Shown: one piece after another, positions 46,901-56,126 of the stretch
Position numbering within the stretch: position 1 is the stretch's first letter
Layout: every line of letters begins with the position of its first letter
NCBI GenBank assembly: GCA_023974075.1
Contig: CM043789.1
Span: forward strand, 41,747,025 to 41,811,024
DNA: 64,000 nucleotides
Reading direction: 5' to 3'
Source: Chaenocephalus aceratus
Taxonomy: Eukaryota; Chordata; Actinopteri; Perciformes; Channichthyidae
The notes under the pieces: generated by a model
Told to the model about the DNA's origin: nothing
The model's input: only the letters and a program-made list of their open reading frames with translations
Database searches by the model: none
Program-made: the position numbers and the translations under genes

Positions 46901-49900
46901 ACATGTATTAATCCCTTTAGTTACTTCACAGATCTGGATGAATGATGTGAAATATAATCAAGTGTTAAATCAGACTGTAGTTCCACCTGGAGTAAATCCA
47001 CAAGCTACCCTGCAGTCTACAAAGTACTTCAGACTAGCTGCACCTTCACCAGCTTTGAGAACACTTTCATGATCAATCATTATAACACATATATATATAT
47101 TATTCTGAAATGGACCAATCTGCACAACGACTACTTTTACTGTCGCTACTTTAATACTTTTACTTGAGGAACATTTTGAATGCAGTACTTTTACTGTAAC
47201 AGAGTATTCCTACAATGGTGCTTCTAGTACAATACCTGAGTACTTCTACTTTTACTGTCGCTACTTTAACTATATTTTGATGATAATACTTTTGTACTTT
47301 TATTTGAGGAACATTTTGATTGCAGGATTGTTCCTACATTCTGGTACTTCTACTTTAACTCAAGTACAAGACCTGGGTACTTCTACTTTTACTCAAGTAC
47401 AAGATATATACTTATACCACCTCCGTTTATAGCCTATGAAAAAAACTAATAGAAAACGAAGGCTAAAGCTAACGTTAGCAGATAGTGATGCTAGTTTGCT
47501 AGTTAAGTTTGCTCAACGATAATATTGCGACAGAAAAACTTTTCAGTGCACATCCCGCTCTGCCGCTCCGACAGGGAGCTCTGCTCTGAACACCTGAACG
47601 GCCCGTTCACAGACTTCTGGCGTCTTTTATGTCAACAAGCCGAGGCGCAGCGGCAGTTGCACTCCCACTTGCAGCCATGCTTCTCGTTTTCTCACATGCT
47701 CTGGCAGCTAGCGCGTGGCCGCGTGCACAAAAGAGGGGAGGGACTTAGAACGTGCTTGAGAGGAGCGGGACTGCAGGCACGGCTGCAGTGCAGGCAGTGG
47801 AAGCAGAGCGCTGAACACACACGGCTCTTATTAAAACGGCGCTTTTTCACGGGAGTACTTTTCCCCGTCATTATTAAAGTACCGATACTAATGAAACGGA
47901 GGAATCGTACCGTTTTTAACGGCAGGGTATCGCGGTACCTTTCAAGTATCGGTACACCGTGCAACACTACTGCTAATATGAATCTTAATTAACAACTAGT
48001 TGATGGTGAATATGTGTACCTTTTTTTTAATATAAAGTGTTACCGAAGTTAAAGACATGACTGATTTAGACTGCTGAACCGCTCGTGGAGAAAAGGTCCT
48101 CGTGCGTCTTGTTTTTGTGTGTTTACTAGGGATGCACGATAACTTCCTGCTTCTCAAGACCGATACCGATAATAATATAATATATATATATTAAATGTAC
48201 CTGTAGTGTTTGAACACCTGGTGGTAAAAAGAGACTAGTAGTGAGCAAAGGACATGAGCATTACTACTGTGAACAAAACGAACCCTGGGGTCGTCTCTGG
48301 CAAACTTCTTGCCTTTCTCAAAAGCCTCGTGGATAGGTGAAAGCCCCGGTGCCTTTGCAGCTGGCTTTGGATTCGCCGCTAGTTTAGCAGCGCAGGCGTC
48401 TTCGTACGCTTTGAACACACCATCGTAGCCATGGCGATGTTTCAGGTGACTGATCAGGTTGGAAGTATTATAGCTCGTTGCCCTTTTCCCTCCTCGTGGA
48501 ACTTCTGCATCTGTTAATACAAATAGCAAGCGACCTATCTAACTCTGAAACTTTGAAATAGTCCCATACTACCGACGACATGTTTGTTTACTGTCCTGGC
48601 TTCACGGCCGCACGCCGTTTACGTCACAGCCAGGCGTGAGTTAGGGAGCGCTGGATTTGTGGAAAACTCCCCTCTTCCTAAACCACTAACACCACAGTAC
48701 TGGCAGAACGGGAGGAGCCGAGTGAAAAAACAAGCGCCCCTCATCCCAACCCACCCACACCGCAGAACTTCTTTCTTTCTTTAACCCAAAAAATATATTG
48801 TATATTATCGCGGCTATTAATACCTTTATCGGGATGACGTCATAATTCATAATTATCGTGCGCCACTAGTGTTTACTGTAGCAACCAGAACCACATGTGG
48901 TTAATGTCGGCAGATTCACACAGACATTAAAGAGGCCATGTTGTGCTTTTCCCTTCAAGAAGTGTCTTCTAGGTTTTTGTGCATGTCATTCTGCAAAGAC
49001 TAAAATCCCAAACGTACTTCCAGAGGGACTTTCTCTCCCGAACACTTTAATTCTTTCTGTGTTTTAAAAGATGCTCCACGGCCGTATGTCCCCCTGCTGT
49101 TAACACTGACACGCCGAACTGTCACACTCTAGACCAGCAGTGTGTGTTTCTTAGGAACCAAAACTAAGATGTACAATAGCTGCCAACTAACTATTGAGAT
49201 GGGTTAAAAGCAGAGAAGACGTTTCACTGTGTGCTCTGAATGTGAGACCGTTAACGAGGGTTTCATCGAACATGTACTTAATGTTGTCAGATTCATAAAG
49301 ACTTTACGTTTATATATTCAGTTTAATATGTAATATTCCATCTCTCGCATACTTGTGTATATATAATAACTTGCTTTATATCTTGTTGTATTTTTTCTAC
49401 TTTCTTGTTTGTTTCTAGTCTTTGAATGTGTAGTGTACAGTGACTTGTCTGTTTATGCTGCTGCAACACAAACATTTCCCAAATTGAGATCAATAAAGCT
49501 CTTATCTCTCTCTAAAGAGGCCCTATAATGCAGTGTGCTTTCTAGGTCTTTGTGCATGTAAATCTGCAAAGACTAACATCCCAAATGTGCTTCCAGAGGG
49601 GCTTTCTCTCCCGAACACTTTTTATTCCTCGTGTTTTTAAAGAGGCTCTGTTTTCTTCCGTTAAAGCCCTCTGCGACTCGGCTTGTGCCACCAATAAAGT
49701 GTATCGTTATTATTTCTAAAATGGTGTAAGGAAAGCTCTTAAAGCAACAGCTCCATGACATCACTTTCTCTACTCAATTTGAAATGGATCTTGACCAGCG
49801 TTTCCGCCAGGGGCGTCTTGCCGCCATTTGACGCCCTGAGCGCGAGCCGAGGGCGTCCAAAAAATATTAATAATTTGAGAGAAGATCGAGAGTTTTTAGC

Positions 49901-52900
49901 GGTTGAAATGACGAAAAGGAACAAGGACATCCCTCTGTTGGAGGGGCAAAGGAGTCTGGTGGGATTCTTTTCGGAGTATTGAAGATCGTTTCCCGACATC
50001 GAAGGCACCTGCTACAGGACAACACGGAACGTGCGCGATTTGGACACATGAGCGGGGGGGTTTTAGTGGAGCACGCGCGTGAGCTGTGGTGACATGAAGA
50101 GACGTTTGGGCGCCGAAACGGCCGGCGCTTTAAGAGAGCCAAATGATCCGGCTCACTAACGTAAAAAGACGGTATCTATAAGGGACGGCTCGAGTCAAAA
50201 TTCAAAACAACCCCCCCCTCTCGGGGTGGACGCCCTCACAGCCCTGGTCTGGCGGAAGCACTGATCTTGACACTGAACAAACTCACATTATTTGAACGAA
50301 TTATTTATTGGAAATGGTCAAAGCTTCAGTTTCACTACGGTTTAGAAATGTTTATGGCTATTTGACTTGCATCCTTCGGCCCTACACGCGGCGGCGTGCG
50401 TTAACGCTTCTGCCCATTCACTTTGAATGGGGTGACGTCACGATTCACCGCACTGCATTGTGGGAGCAAAGCGTAGCTTCTCTCGCGGTGCTCGCTTCAA
50501 AAGTAGAGCAATGTTCTACTTTTGACGCCTCGACGGAGCCAATCGAATCATATGCCAGTACCAGCTCTAGCCCAGGGGTGTCAAACTCAAGGCCCGGGGG
50601 CCACATTCGGCCCGCGACTTCATTTTATGTGGCCCCACAAGAGCTTGCAAAGAATATAATGTTTATTATACGGTTACATGCTACAGAAGCACGTTGCCCA
50701 TAAACTACATGTCCCACAATGCATCTCAAATATGACTTTTTTTCTCAGAATTTGCATTTTTCATAGAATTCCTTTTTCTCAGAATTAGATTTTTATTTCA
50801 AAATGTCACTTCTATTTATTTTTTCTCCAGAATGTGGCTTTTCTTTTTAAATCATTTTGGGACATGCGCACTGAAGAGACTTGCAATTATTTGCCCTAGA
50901 CTTCTGCTTTCAGGCGTAGTTAATTATGAAGTTATTACCCTATCCGATGATAATCCAATGCAGAGGCAATGATGTTATATAATACATTATTTTATATATA
51001 TGATATATTTATATATGTATTTTTATATAGTCTTAAAGTTACAACCGGCCCTTTGAGTGCAACCATAATGCTGATGTGGCCCGCGATGAAATTGAGTTTG
51101 ACACCCCTGCCCTAGCCAATCAAACCGCGTGCTTGTGTGTCTGGGGCGGGAGATTCATGTGATTGGTTGTTGGTCTAGTTTCAGACCCCCCCGCCGGCAA
51201 GCGACAACGCACGCCGCCGTGTGTGTAGGGGCCGTAACCCTTAATGAGCCTACATTTATACACGTTTTAAGAGTGTAAATATGCACATTGAATTGATCTC
51301 GTTGCCACCCTTATTTATTCATTTGAGTTTTTATGGCGTTGTACTTTGTATGATGGCAATAAAGATCTATTCGACCTTGTGCTATTTGCTGTGATGGTTC
51401 CACTATGGTACGGAGCTAAACCGCACATGGAGAACACATCCTTACGACGTGAACATTTCTTTGTGCAGCTGACGAGTCTGGCAGCGACGAGGACTTCACG
51501 GTGGAGGACGACGATGACAGCGATTACGGTCGCTCCAAGAAGAAGGGCAAGAAGGTGATCCGAAGGGGAAGGCCGGAGAAGAAGGAGAAGAAGAGCCCCA
51601 AACCCCGACTAAAGGCCACAGGTGAGAGGACTGCGTTGCTAAGGGCGCCGTTAGCATCTCTGGAAATGTTTTGAGTCGTAGTTTGGCGATACGCACGTGA
51701 TTCTGAGTCATGGCCTCCAGCAACACAAGAGGTAGCTTTAGAAAGATACGCAGTGAAGGGTTATTTTAACTTCAGTCGGAATAATCTTTTGTCAACATTT
51801 TTTATATTCTCATTTCCACATTTGTATCTATGGTTACATTATGCTGCCACTCAAACGGTCTTTATTAGATGTTTGAGTTGTCGGATGCTCTCAATGGATT
51901 TTAAAATGATTTCAAACCTCAACACTTTGTTGTACTCAAAGACTCGTCACAGGAAGTACAGTTCACACAATCATTGAGCTTTTAATGTTCTCTAGTTCTC
52001 TACCTGTTAGTAATTCTTGTTTTACCTTTATGTATGCACCAAGTCAAATCCTCGTACGGGTAAACTACCTGGTAAATAAACCTGTGCTGAGCGCAGCGAG
52101 CGGGCCGAGAGCGAGCCAGCGCGCGAGCGAGCCAGCGAGCGAGCCAGCGCGCGAGCGAGCGAGCGAGCGAGCGAGCCAGCGCGCGCGCGAGCCAGCGCGC
52201 GAGCAGCCAGCGAGCGAGCCAGCGCGCGAGCGAGCGAGCGAGCGAGCGAGCCAGCGCCGCGCGAGCCAGCCGCGAGCGATCCAGCGAGCGAGCAGCGCGC
52301 GCGCGAGCCATCGAGCGAGCCAGCGCGCGAGCCAGCGAGCGAGCGAGCCAGCGCGCGAGCGAGCCAGCGAGCGAACGAGCCAGCGCGCGAACGAGCCAGC
52401 GGCTAGCCAGAGAGCCAGCGAGCGAGCGAGTCCAGCGCGCGAGCGAGCCAGCGAGCCAGCGAGCGAGCGAGCCAGCCAGCGCGCGAGCGAGCCAGCGAGC
52501 GAACGAGCCAGGATGCGAGCGAGCCATCGAGCGAGCCAGCGCGCGAGGAGCCGGAGCTAGCAGCGCGCGAACGAGCCAGCGCGCGAACGAGCCAGCGAGC
52601 GATAGAGCCAGCGCGCGAACGAGCGATCCATCGCTCCAGCAGCGAACGAGCGAGCAGCCATCTATCGCGAGCTCGCCAGCGCGCGAGCTAGCAAGCGATC
52701 TAGCGAGTCCAGCGCGCTATCGACCTATCTCTCGATCGCGCTATCATCCTATCCATCCATCTAACTATCCATCTCTGAACTACCATCTATCTATTCTCCA
52801 TCTCTCCATCTATCTATCTAACTATCTATCCATCTAACTATCCATCTCTCTATCTATCTATCCATCCAACTAACTATCTGTCTATCTATCTATCTAACAG

Positions 52901-53178
52901 TGACCCCCAGCCCGATGAAAGGAAAGGGGAAGGGGCGTCCCAGCACCAAGACCGTGGAGAAGAGCTCACCCAAAGAGGAGGAAGAGGAGGAGCCTGAGAG
53001 CCCCCTGGAGGAGGAAGAGGAGGAGGAAGAGGAGAAGAAGGAGAAGAAGGAGGAGAAGAAGGCCGCCGTGAAGAAGGAGACTTCCCCCGCCCCCAAGAAG
53101 ACGAAGGAGGCCGAGGAGGAGGAAGACGAAGAGGAAGAGGACGGCTCAGAAGAGGAGGCGCCTTCCGGAGAAGACTAG
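31649..53178 (+). CDS. nucks1: nucks1, nuclear casein kinase/CDK substrate 1 (8 coding exons; in-frame TAG at codon 27)
   Basis: Nuclear, highly charged, intrinsically disordered DNA-binding phosphoprotein. The family is known as a CK2/CDK substrate, a chromatin and homologous-recombination factor, and a relative of RAD51AP1. Joined coding exons are 31649-31665, 35771-35817, 36066-36156, 40005-40051, 40167-40325, 45681-45830, 51469-51621 and 52901-53178. They total 942 nt, or 313 codons plus stop. Landmarks are the [16 protein letters not shown] start, [13 protein letters not shown] in exon 6, SGSDEDF and DDDDSDYG in exon 7, GRP cores at about residues 204-206 and 233-235, VTPSP at 222-226, acidic/lysine tracts and a C-terminal APSGED. 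All introns are GT-AG. The protein is longer than the 243-residue human one, mainly through exons 5 and 8. Codon 27 is TAG (36080-36082) while downstream codons stay in family frame, so this is either a point error or allele, or a disabled copy. I cannot tell whether it is the a or b teleost paralogue. Confidence 0.92.
32390..33650 (+). repeat. three diverged tandem repeats in nucks1 intron 1
   Basis: Blocks beginning near 32400, 32800 and 33390 share, in order, 'ttgattaga..gttgtagatg', 'taatttaaagttag', 'catttgaaagggaa', a 'gtttgatta..agatta' phrase and 'ttgcatctgcagcc'. Spacing is about 400-500 bp. They are old and strongly diverged. Confidence 0.55.
34946..34976. repeat. (CA)n microsatellite in intron 1
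   Basis: Short CA tract following CACC. Confidence 0.9.
35771..35817 (+). CDS. nucks1: nucks1 coding exon 2
   Basis: The acceptor is CTCTCCGCAG and the donor GTAAGAG. It encodes [16 protein letters not shown], the conserved N-terminal motif shared by NUCKS1 and RAD51AP1. Phase is 2 in and 1 out. Confidence 0.92.
36066..36156 (+). CDS. nucks1: nucks1 coding exon 3, contains in-frame TAG
   Basis: The acceptor is TTTCTGTGTAG and the donor GTGAGC. It reads [23 protein letters not shown] and continues to NSQDDS. Everything after the TAG (36080-36082) stays in the family frame, so the lesion is a substitution and not an indel. A sense codon one base away, such as AAG or CAG, would restore a normal reading. 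The AG inside the TAG cannot act as an acceptor, because that splice would give the wrong phase. Confidence 0.88.
36513..36640. repeat. LINE 3'-tail insertion
   Basis: Contains 'cactttattgatcccaattt'. The uninterrupted sequence at 63358-63385 shows it entered between GCCGGCCAGCTAA and the CTATCAGAGCAAAC block. Confidence 0.6.
36713..37885. mobile_element. hAT element carrying a CpG-rich minisatellite
   Basis: Ends are TAGGGTTGGGAAGCG and 'gatacccatcctta', the inverse of each other with a few changes. An 8-bp TSD of GTCACAGG/ATCACTGG (6 of 8) flanks it. The empty site is seen in the homologous element at 63444 (GCACAGGCAGTATGAG). The array at 36940-37457 starts with a 20-bp unit (GACGGCTGGCTCGGTACGCT) and becomes 30 bp after about 37285 by adding GGCGGCCGGC. 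Confidence 0.72.
38530..38848. mobile_element. MITE with CGTACTTTCCGGACTATAA termini
   Basis: The left end CGTACTTTCCGGACTATAA and the right end TTATAGTCCGAAAAGTACG are inverted, followed by GCGCACC/CGCGGC motifs. It lies in nucks1 intron 3. The TSD is unresolved. Confidence 0.75.
38965..39490. mobile_element. hAT MITE, TAGGGCTGCTCGATTATGGC termini, copy 1
   Basis: Ends are TAGGGCTGCTCGATTATGGC and 'attgagcagccccta'-type. The TSD GTTCAAAG/ATTCAAAT matches 6 of 8. It holds a poly-G tract at about 39028-39043. A second member lies at 45240-45524. Confidence 0.8.
39510..39600. repeat. retroposon tail fragment
   Basis: 'ccaattttatttatatagca' then 'caaagtgctgtacagaaaga'. The rest of intron 3 up to 40004 has no recognised element. 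Confidence 0.5.
40005..40051 (+). CDS. nucks1: nucks1 coding exon 4
   Basis: The acceptor is TTTTTTCCAG and the donor GTAAGTC. It encodes [16 protein letters not shown], an acidic serine-rich CK2-type stretch. Phases match exons 3 and 5. Confidence 0.88.
40167..40325 (+). CDS. nucks1: nucks1 coding exon 5
   Basis: The acceptor is CTCTGCTGCAG and the donor GTAACG. The frame, read across the junction, is [17 protein letters not shown], then [19 protein letters not shown] and a [12 protein letters not shown] basic tail. An ATG falls by chance on the first exon bases, but its frame is not the coding one. The basic tail is a plausible nuclear-localisation segment. The 37-bp minisatellite begins about 65 bp into the following intron. 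Confidence 0.85.
40390..43605 (+). repeat. 37-bp minisatellite, nucks1 intron 5
   Basis: About 85 units of CATGTCTCTTCTACATCAAC followed by ATGTGTCCCCTCTTCTT (37 bp total). Truncated units (ATCAACACGTGTCCCCTCTT) recur about 246 bp apart (42629, 42875). CTCTACATCA variants recur about 245 bp apart (41041, 41285, 41531), which shows higher-order repetition. The unit has no stop codon in any plus-strand frame, so three overlapping frames of more than 1,000 codons are artefacts. The array starts about 65 bp after the exon 5 donor. Confidence 0.95.
43884..44444 (+). mobile_element. 560-bp non-autonomous DNA element, copy B (intron 5)
   Basis: Nearly identical to 19627-20185, with ends GGCCGTTTCTCAATCGCGAA and 'cgagattgagaaacggcc'. 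The similarity suggests recent mobility. The TSD is not resolved. Confidence 0.8.
44445..45231. other. intron 5 sequence, nothing recognised
   Basis: No exon-like conservation or repeat boundary seen. Confidence 0.35.
45240..45524. mobile_element. hAT MITE, TAGGGCTGCTCGATTATGGC termini, copy 2
   Basis: A perfect 8-bp TSD ATGGAAAG lies at 45232-45239 and 45525-45532. It is a shorter member of the 38965-39490 family. Confidence 0.92.
45649..45670. repeat. (GT)n beside the exon 6 acceptor
   Basis: The GT tract ends about 10 bp before the acceptor AG of nucks1 exon 6, so it forms part of the polypyrimidine/branch region. Confidence 0.85.
45681..45830 (+). CDS. nucks1: nucks1 coding exon 6
   Basis: The acceptor (TTCTTTGCGTAG) directly follows a GT microsatellite. 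The donor is C|GTATGT at 45831. It encodes [20 protein letters not shown], then [20 protein letters not shown] and acidic residues. RQAASKA-SKQRE is the strongest internal family match. The donor flank is duplicated at 49081. Confidence 0.9.
45831..46334. repeat. start of nucks1 intron 6; donor-flank duplicate
   Basis: 45829-45897 recurs in diverged form at 49083-49150, including CGTATGT and 'ctgctgttaacactga'. No other element recognised before 46343. Confidence 0.55.
46343..47969. mobile_element. hAT element with nested 'tactcaagtaca' element
   Basis: Termini are TAGTGTTGTCACGATACC and GGTACACCGTGCAACACTA, with a perfect TSD CTGCTAAT (46335-46342, 47970-47977). It is non-autonomous; no transposase frame is recognised. 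It contains 46744-47425 as a later insertion. Confidence 0.9.
46744..47425 (+). mobile_element. complete 'tactcaagtaca' element, unexpanded
   Basis: Flanked by TTTATAG at 46737-46743 and 47426-47432. Ends are CCACTGGTGTAAAG and 'cttataccacctccg'. Near its right end are only about two units of the 33-bp motif ('actcaagtacaagacctggg'). It shows the ground state of the family expanded at 22060. Confidence 0.7.
48127..48868 (-). mobile_element. hAT deletion derivative with BED-finger fragment
   Basis: A perfect TSD GTGTTTAC lies at 48119-48126 and 48869-48876. Ends are TAGGGATGCACGATAA and TTATCGTGCGCCACTA. On the minus strand at about 48300-48560 two frames give [17 protein letters not shown], then [20 protein letters not shown] and LKHRH. 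This is a BED zinc finger and its neck from a hAT transposase. A shift inside the C-x2-C knuckle breaks the frame. The catalytic region is absent. Confidence 0.85.
48927..49700. mobile_element. fragments of TTAA-type AGGCC element
   Basis: Partial copies start at 48927 ('ttaaagaggccatgttgtgc') and 49514 ('taaagaggccctataatgca'). Both contain 'ctgcaaagactaaaatccca'-like phrases and 'gctttctctcccgaacac'. A retroposon-like 'aaattgagatcaataaagct' tail lies at about 49480-49500 between them. Confidence 0.6.
49796..50263. mobile_element. hAT element with ATCTTGAC TSD
   Basis: A perfect 8-bp TSD ATCTTGAC lies at 49788-49795 and 50264-50271. Ends are CAGCGTTTCCGCCAGGGGCG and 'ctggtctggcggaagcactg'. 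A short frame with [20 protein letters not shown] may be a transposase relic, but it is not recognisable enough to name. Confidence 0.88.
50378..51233. mobile_element. MITE interrupted by a second hAT MITE
   Basis: The left end GGCCCTACACGCGGCGGCGT pairs with the right end ACGCCGCCGTGTGTGTAGGG-GCC. The element's own length without the insert is about 310 bp. Its TSD is unclear. Confidence 0.65.
50573..51109. mobile_element. hAT MITE, CAGGGGTGTCAAACTCAA termini, copy 2
   Basis: Ends as in 3070-3459. The TSD CTCTAGCC/CCCTAGCC matches 7 of 8. It is inserted into 50378-51233. The extra internal segment at about 50735-50840 is a TTTTTCTCAGAATT repeat like that at 54780-55030. Confidence 0.85.
51469..51621 (+). 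CDS. nucks1: nucks1 coding exon 7
   Basis: The acceptor is TTCTTTGTGCAG and the donor GTGAGA. It encodes [20 protein letters not shown], then [20 protein letters not shown] and [11 protein letters not shown]. The order acidic block, lysine block, GRP core, PKPRLKAT matches vertebrate NUCKS1. GRP is an AT-hook-like minor-groove contact in this family. Confidence 0.93.
51622..52085. other. nucks1 intron 7, unique part
   Basis: Nothing recognised. AT-rich until the GCGA tract starts. Confidence 0.4.
52090..52900. repeat. (GAGC/CAGC)n tract passing into (TATC)n at exon 8 acceptor
   Basis: 52090-52735 is a degenerate array of GAGC, GCGA and CAGC units. It decays through 'ctatcgacctatctctcgat' into TATC/CATC units (52740-52895). 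The last TATCTAACAG is the exon 8 acceptor. Long Ala/Arg/Ser/Glu frames on both strands are composition artefacts. Confidence 0.92.
52901..53178 (+). CDS. nucks1: nucks1 terminal coding exon 8
   Basis: The acceptor is TATCTAACAG, made by the end of a TATC microsatellite. It encodes [17 protein letters not shown], then long Glu/Lys tracts and a final EEEAPSGED before TAG at 53176-53178. The VTPSP and GRP motifs and the C-terminal APSGED identify the exon. The Glu/Lys tracts are longer than in the human protein. No ATG is used; the exon is joined in phase 1 from exon 7. Confidence 0.93.
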
Positions 53179-55745
53179 ACGAAGATGGTACCCCCCACCC
53201 CAAAAAACCTCCCCGCCAACCTGAAGCCCATCGTCTCTTTCTCCGTCTCTTCTCAAAGTTTTGTTGCTCTGCGTTTAGAGGTTGTTTTATTTTGACTTTT
53301 TTGTTTCTCTCCTGGTGGCCTGGCTCAACGGTTTGGACTTCTTTCGTGTGCTTTTTAATTTGTTTTGCTTCTCCCCCCCTCCCCCCTATTCTATCTAAGA
53401 CATTGTGCTCATGTGATCATCCGCTGTGTGAAAGGAGTCACAACCTTCATGACTCTCTCTCCCCCCTCCCCCGAGCGAGCATCCGTCCTGATTGTGAAAC
53501 AGATCCATTCGCTTGTTTTTAGTTCTTTTTTCTCGCTCACTGATACCTGCGATTACTGAGCGTATTGTCACACAGCTTCTCAGCATCAGCTACTAAAGCG
53601 CTGTATTTACAAAGCTTAAGTCGACACACGCCGAGCCGGAAAGCCTTCTATTTGGTACTTGTGTGCTTTTTAAAACCAGGAGCATGTTTTAAGTTTGGTT
53701 TTAAAACCTATTTTTAATTTCAATTTTTTTTTTTTTTTTTTTTTTTAAACGTCTCCCTGCTTCTTTTCTCTTGGTGACCTTTATTTGTTGCGTGGCTGCT
53801 GCTCCATCATTTTCAACGCGTTATCTTAGACCGGCGGAGTGTTTTACTTCACCCACCGTGACATGTTTCAAGCCAGCATGTGAGTTAGTGTTTTAAGTAC
53901 TCGATGAAATGCTTCTTTGGGGGGGGGGGGGGGGGACTTCCTGTTCAACTGCCTATGTTAAACGGTTGCTGTTGTTCTATGTTTGGCTTTCTAACGATGC
54001 AGCTCTTTACGTGCAGAAACCCCCGCCCCCCATTAACCCCTGCATGGCTACAGCAGCTTCTCAACATTTCAGCCCCTTGTGCCAGGCACCCCCTTTTTAT
54101 TTTTCATGAAATGCAAGAAGAGATGTTTGGTTTTATTTAGTTTTTTGTTTTTGAGAGATCAAAAAAATGAATGTTTTTTCTCCTGTTGTTCTAATTCTCT
54201 ATTCAGATTTTTTTTTTGTAATGTTTGTTTTTTAAGAAAAGAAATAAAATGTATCTTGATTTTAAAGAAAAAAAGTCGACCCTATCCAATCTGTTGTGAA
54301 CGGCCTTCCCTTTATTTCCTCCTGTATTCTCACTCGGCTTACTGTTTGTATCCTTGTGTTTTTCAGGGCATTTGTTTGCCCCGTTACTTCACATGCGGAT
54401 ACATTTTTTACAGTACTAAGGCTCGGAAAAGATTTAAATAAAGGTGGCAGCTCGGTCTTTATCCAGCACTCGTGTGTCTATATTAATGCCTTAATTTCCA
54501 CTGAGTTCAGTTTCAGTACTTTATCATTGAAGAATGTAATCTGTCCTTAAATCTGAGGTCTTTGCTACAAGCGGTGAGTTAGTCTTAAAACCATTTTTAA
54601 CCATCAAAAGCCATCTTGAAACTAGTGACGCGGAGATCAGATGCAGCATTTCTACTGCTTTTTTCCCGATATGAAGTGGTTTGATCCCAAAGCGACAACA
54701 AATATGTAGATAAGAAATCTGCTATGTACGGGAGAGGCCACGTGTGACTTTCTTTTAAAGATCTGAACTGAAGTGATATTTTTTTGTGATTAAAGTCTGA
54801 ATTCTGAGAAAACGGTTGAAATCCTGAGATAAAAGTGAGAATTCTGAGAAAAAGACGGAATTTTTAGATTAAAGCCAGAATTATAAAAAAAATCGTAATT
54901 AAATAAAAGTCGGAATTCGGAGAAAAAGACGGAATTTTTAGATTAAAGTCAGAATTTAAAGAAAAAAGAATCGGAATCCTTAAATTTAAAGTCGGAATTC
55001 TGAGATTTTAGAATTCCTAATTTTCTCAGAACCAACTTTTTTTTCTTTTGGTCAGATTAAAAAAAAAATTACATGTGACCAATTCCTCTCCCGTGATATA
55101 ACAATATTGGGGACACATGTATTATTCGGCTCCCGTCACGAAATAGTTTAGATTAGTCTCGAGGCTGCTCTTGATTCAGTCCTGCACTCAAACCTAGTCT
55201 TTGGTTCAGAAGCACATACAATTATTTAATACCTGTCCTCAGCAGGTTAGTGTGTTTTCTACGTGGACGTCCTGGATGGGCACCGATCCTTAATGTCCAT
55301 TTGTGATGATTGGATATAAAAAAGCGTGTTTATACGAACCTAAACCCTTGAGGATCAGAAACCGTCCTGTAGTTCACAGCGCGGAGGTTTTCTCCATCAC
55401 CCCTCAGGAGGCACACGGCATAAGGCTGTGAATTTCTCCTCTGTCACCCATTCTCAGATTTCTTCTGTTCTCTTTTTGATGTTTCTTTTCTATCTACCTG
55501 TCGTTGTGCTGGCTGGCAAGTTTAATGCAAGCCAGGTTGTGATTCCTACAGGAGCCCGTGTTGAGGAGCTTTGGTCTGTGGAGAGGGAACGCTGAACTCT
55601 TGAATCTTTTGCATGTTGTGGAAAAAGTGTAAGATGATGATGCTGGTAATGGCAATTGTGTGGTCTTTCAAAAAAACTAAAAAGAAACGACTATGTTGAT
55701 AATGTTTTGGTTTCCCAGCTTCAAATAAAGGCAACCTACTTTTTA
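53179..55745 (+). other. nucks1: nucks1 3' UTR and poly(A) signals
   Basis: Sequence after the stop holds AATAAA at 54243-54248, 54437-54442 and 55724-55729. The first is the likeliest for a roughly 1.1-kb UTR; the others would give longer forms. It contains a poly-T run at about 53727-53747 and a poly-G run at about 53919-53935. About 54780-55030 holds an imperfect repeat (ATTCTGAGAAAA and its RC). The usage of each signal is unknown. Confidence 0.55.
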
Positions 55746-55759
55746 TATGGATTTAAATA

Positions 55760-56120
55760 CTTGTTTTGTGAAGTTGAGATCTGTGAAATGTGGCTCTGGT
55801 TATATATTGATCTGCACTACTCATTGAATGCCACTCTGTGGTGCTGTGTGCAAAGGTCTTCTGAAGTGACCGCTCACATACACTTTGTACAGTTTACCAC
55901 ACTGAAGAACCTGATTGGTGGAAATAATGTCATAAAGGTTGAAAACGGCATGTTTTAATCATTTTGTTACATTTAATCTGACACATTATAAATGATTAGG
56001 TCTGCTGACCCCTTCATCAGTGTCTGTCCTCAAGGGATGACAATACAAAAAGAAAGCCATAAGAACCGGAAAGAAGGAGAAATATGAGGTATAAAAGGTC
56101 CCTTTCCGGGAAAATAGAAA
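55760..56120. other. intergenic, nothing recognised
   Basis: A 100-codon frame at 55656-55958 overlaps the putative 3' end region and has no recognised domain. Confidence 0.35.
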
Positions 56121-56126
56121 ATCATA

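Noticed and set aside
51985..52560. Ala/Ser/Arg/Glu-rich frames on both strands.
   Set aside because: They are the GAGC/GCGA tract in nucks1 intron 7.
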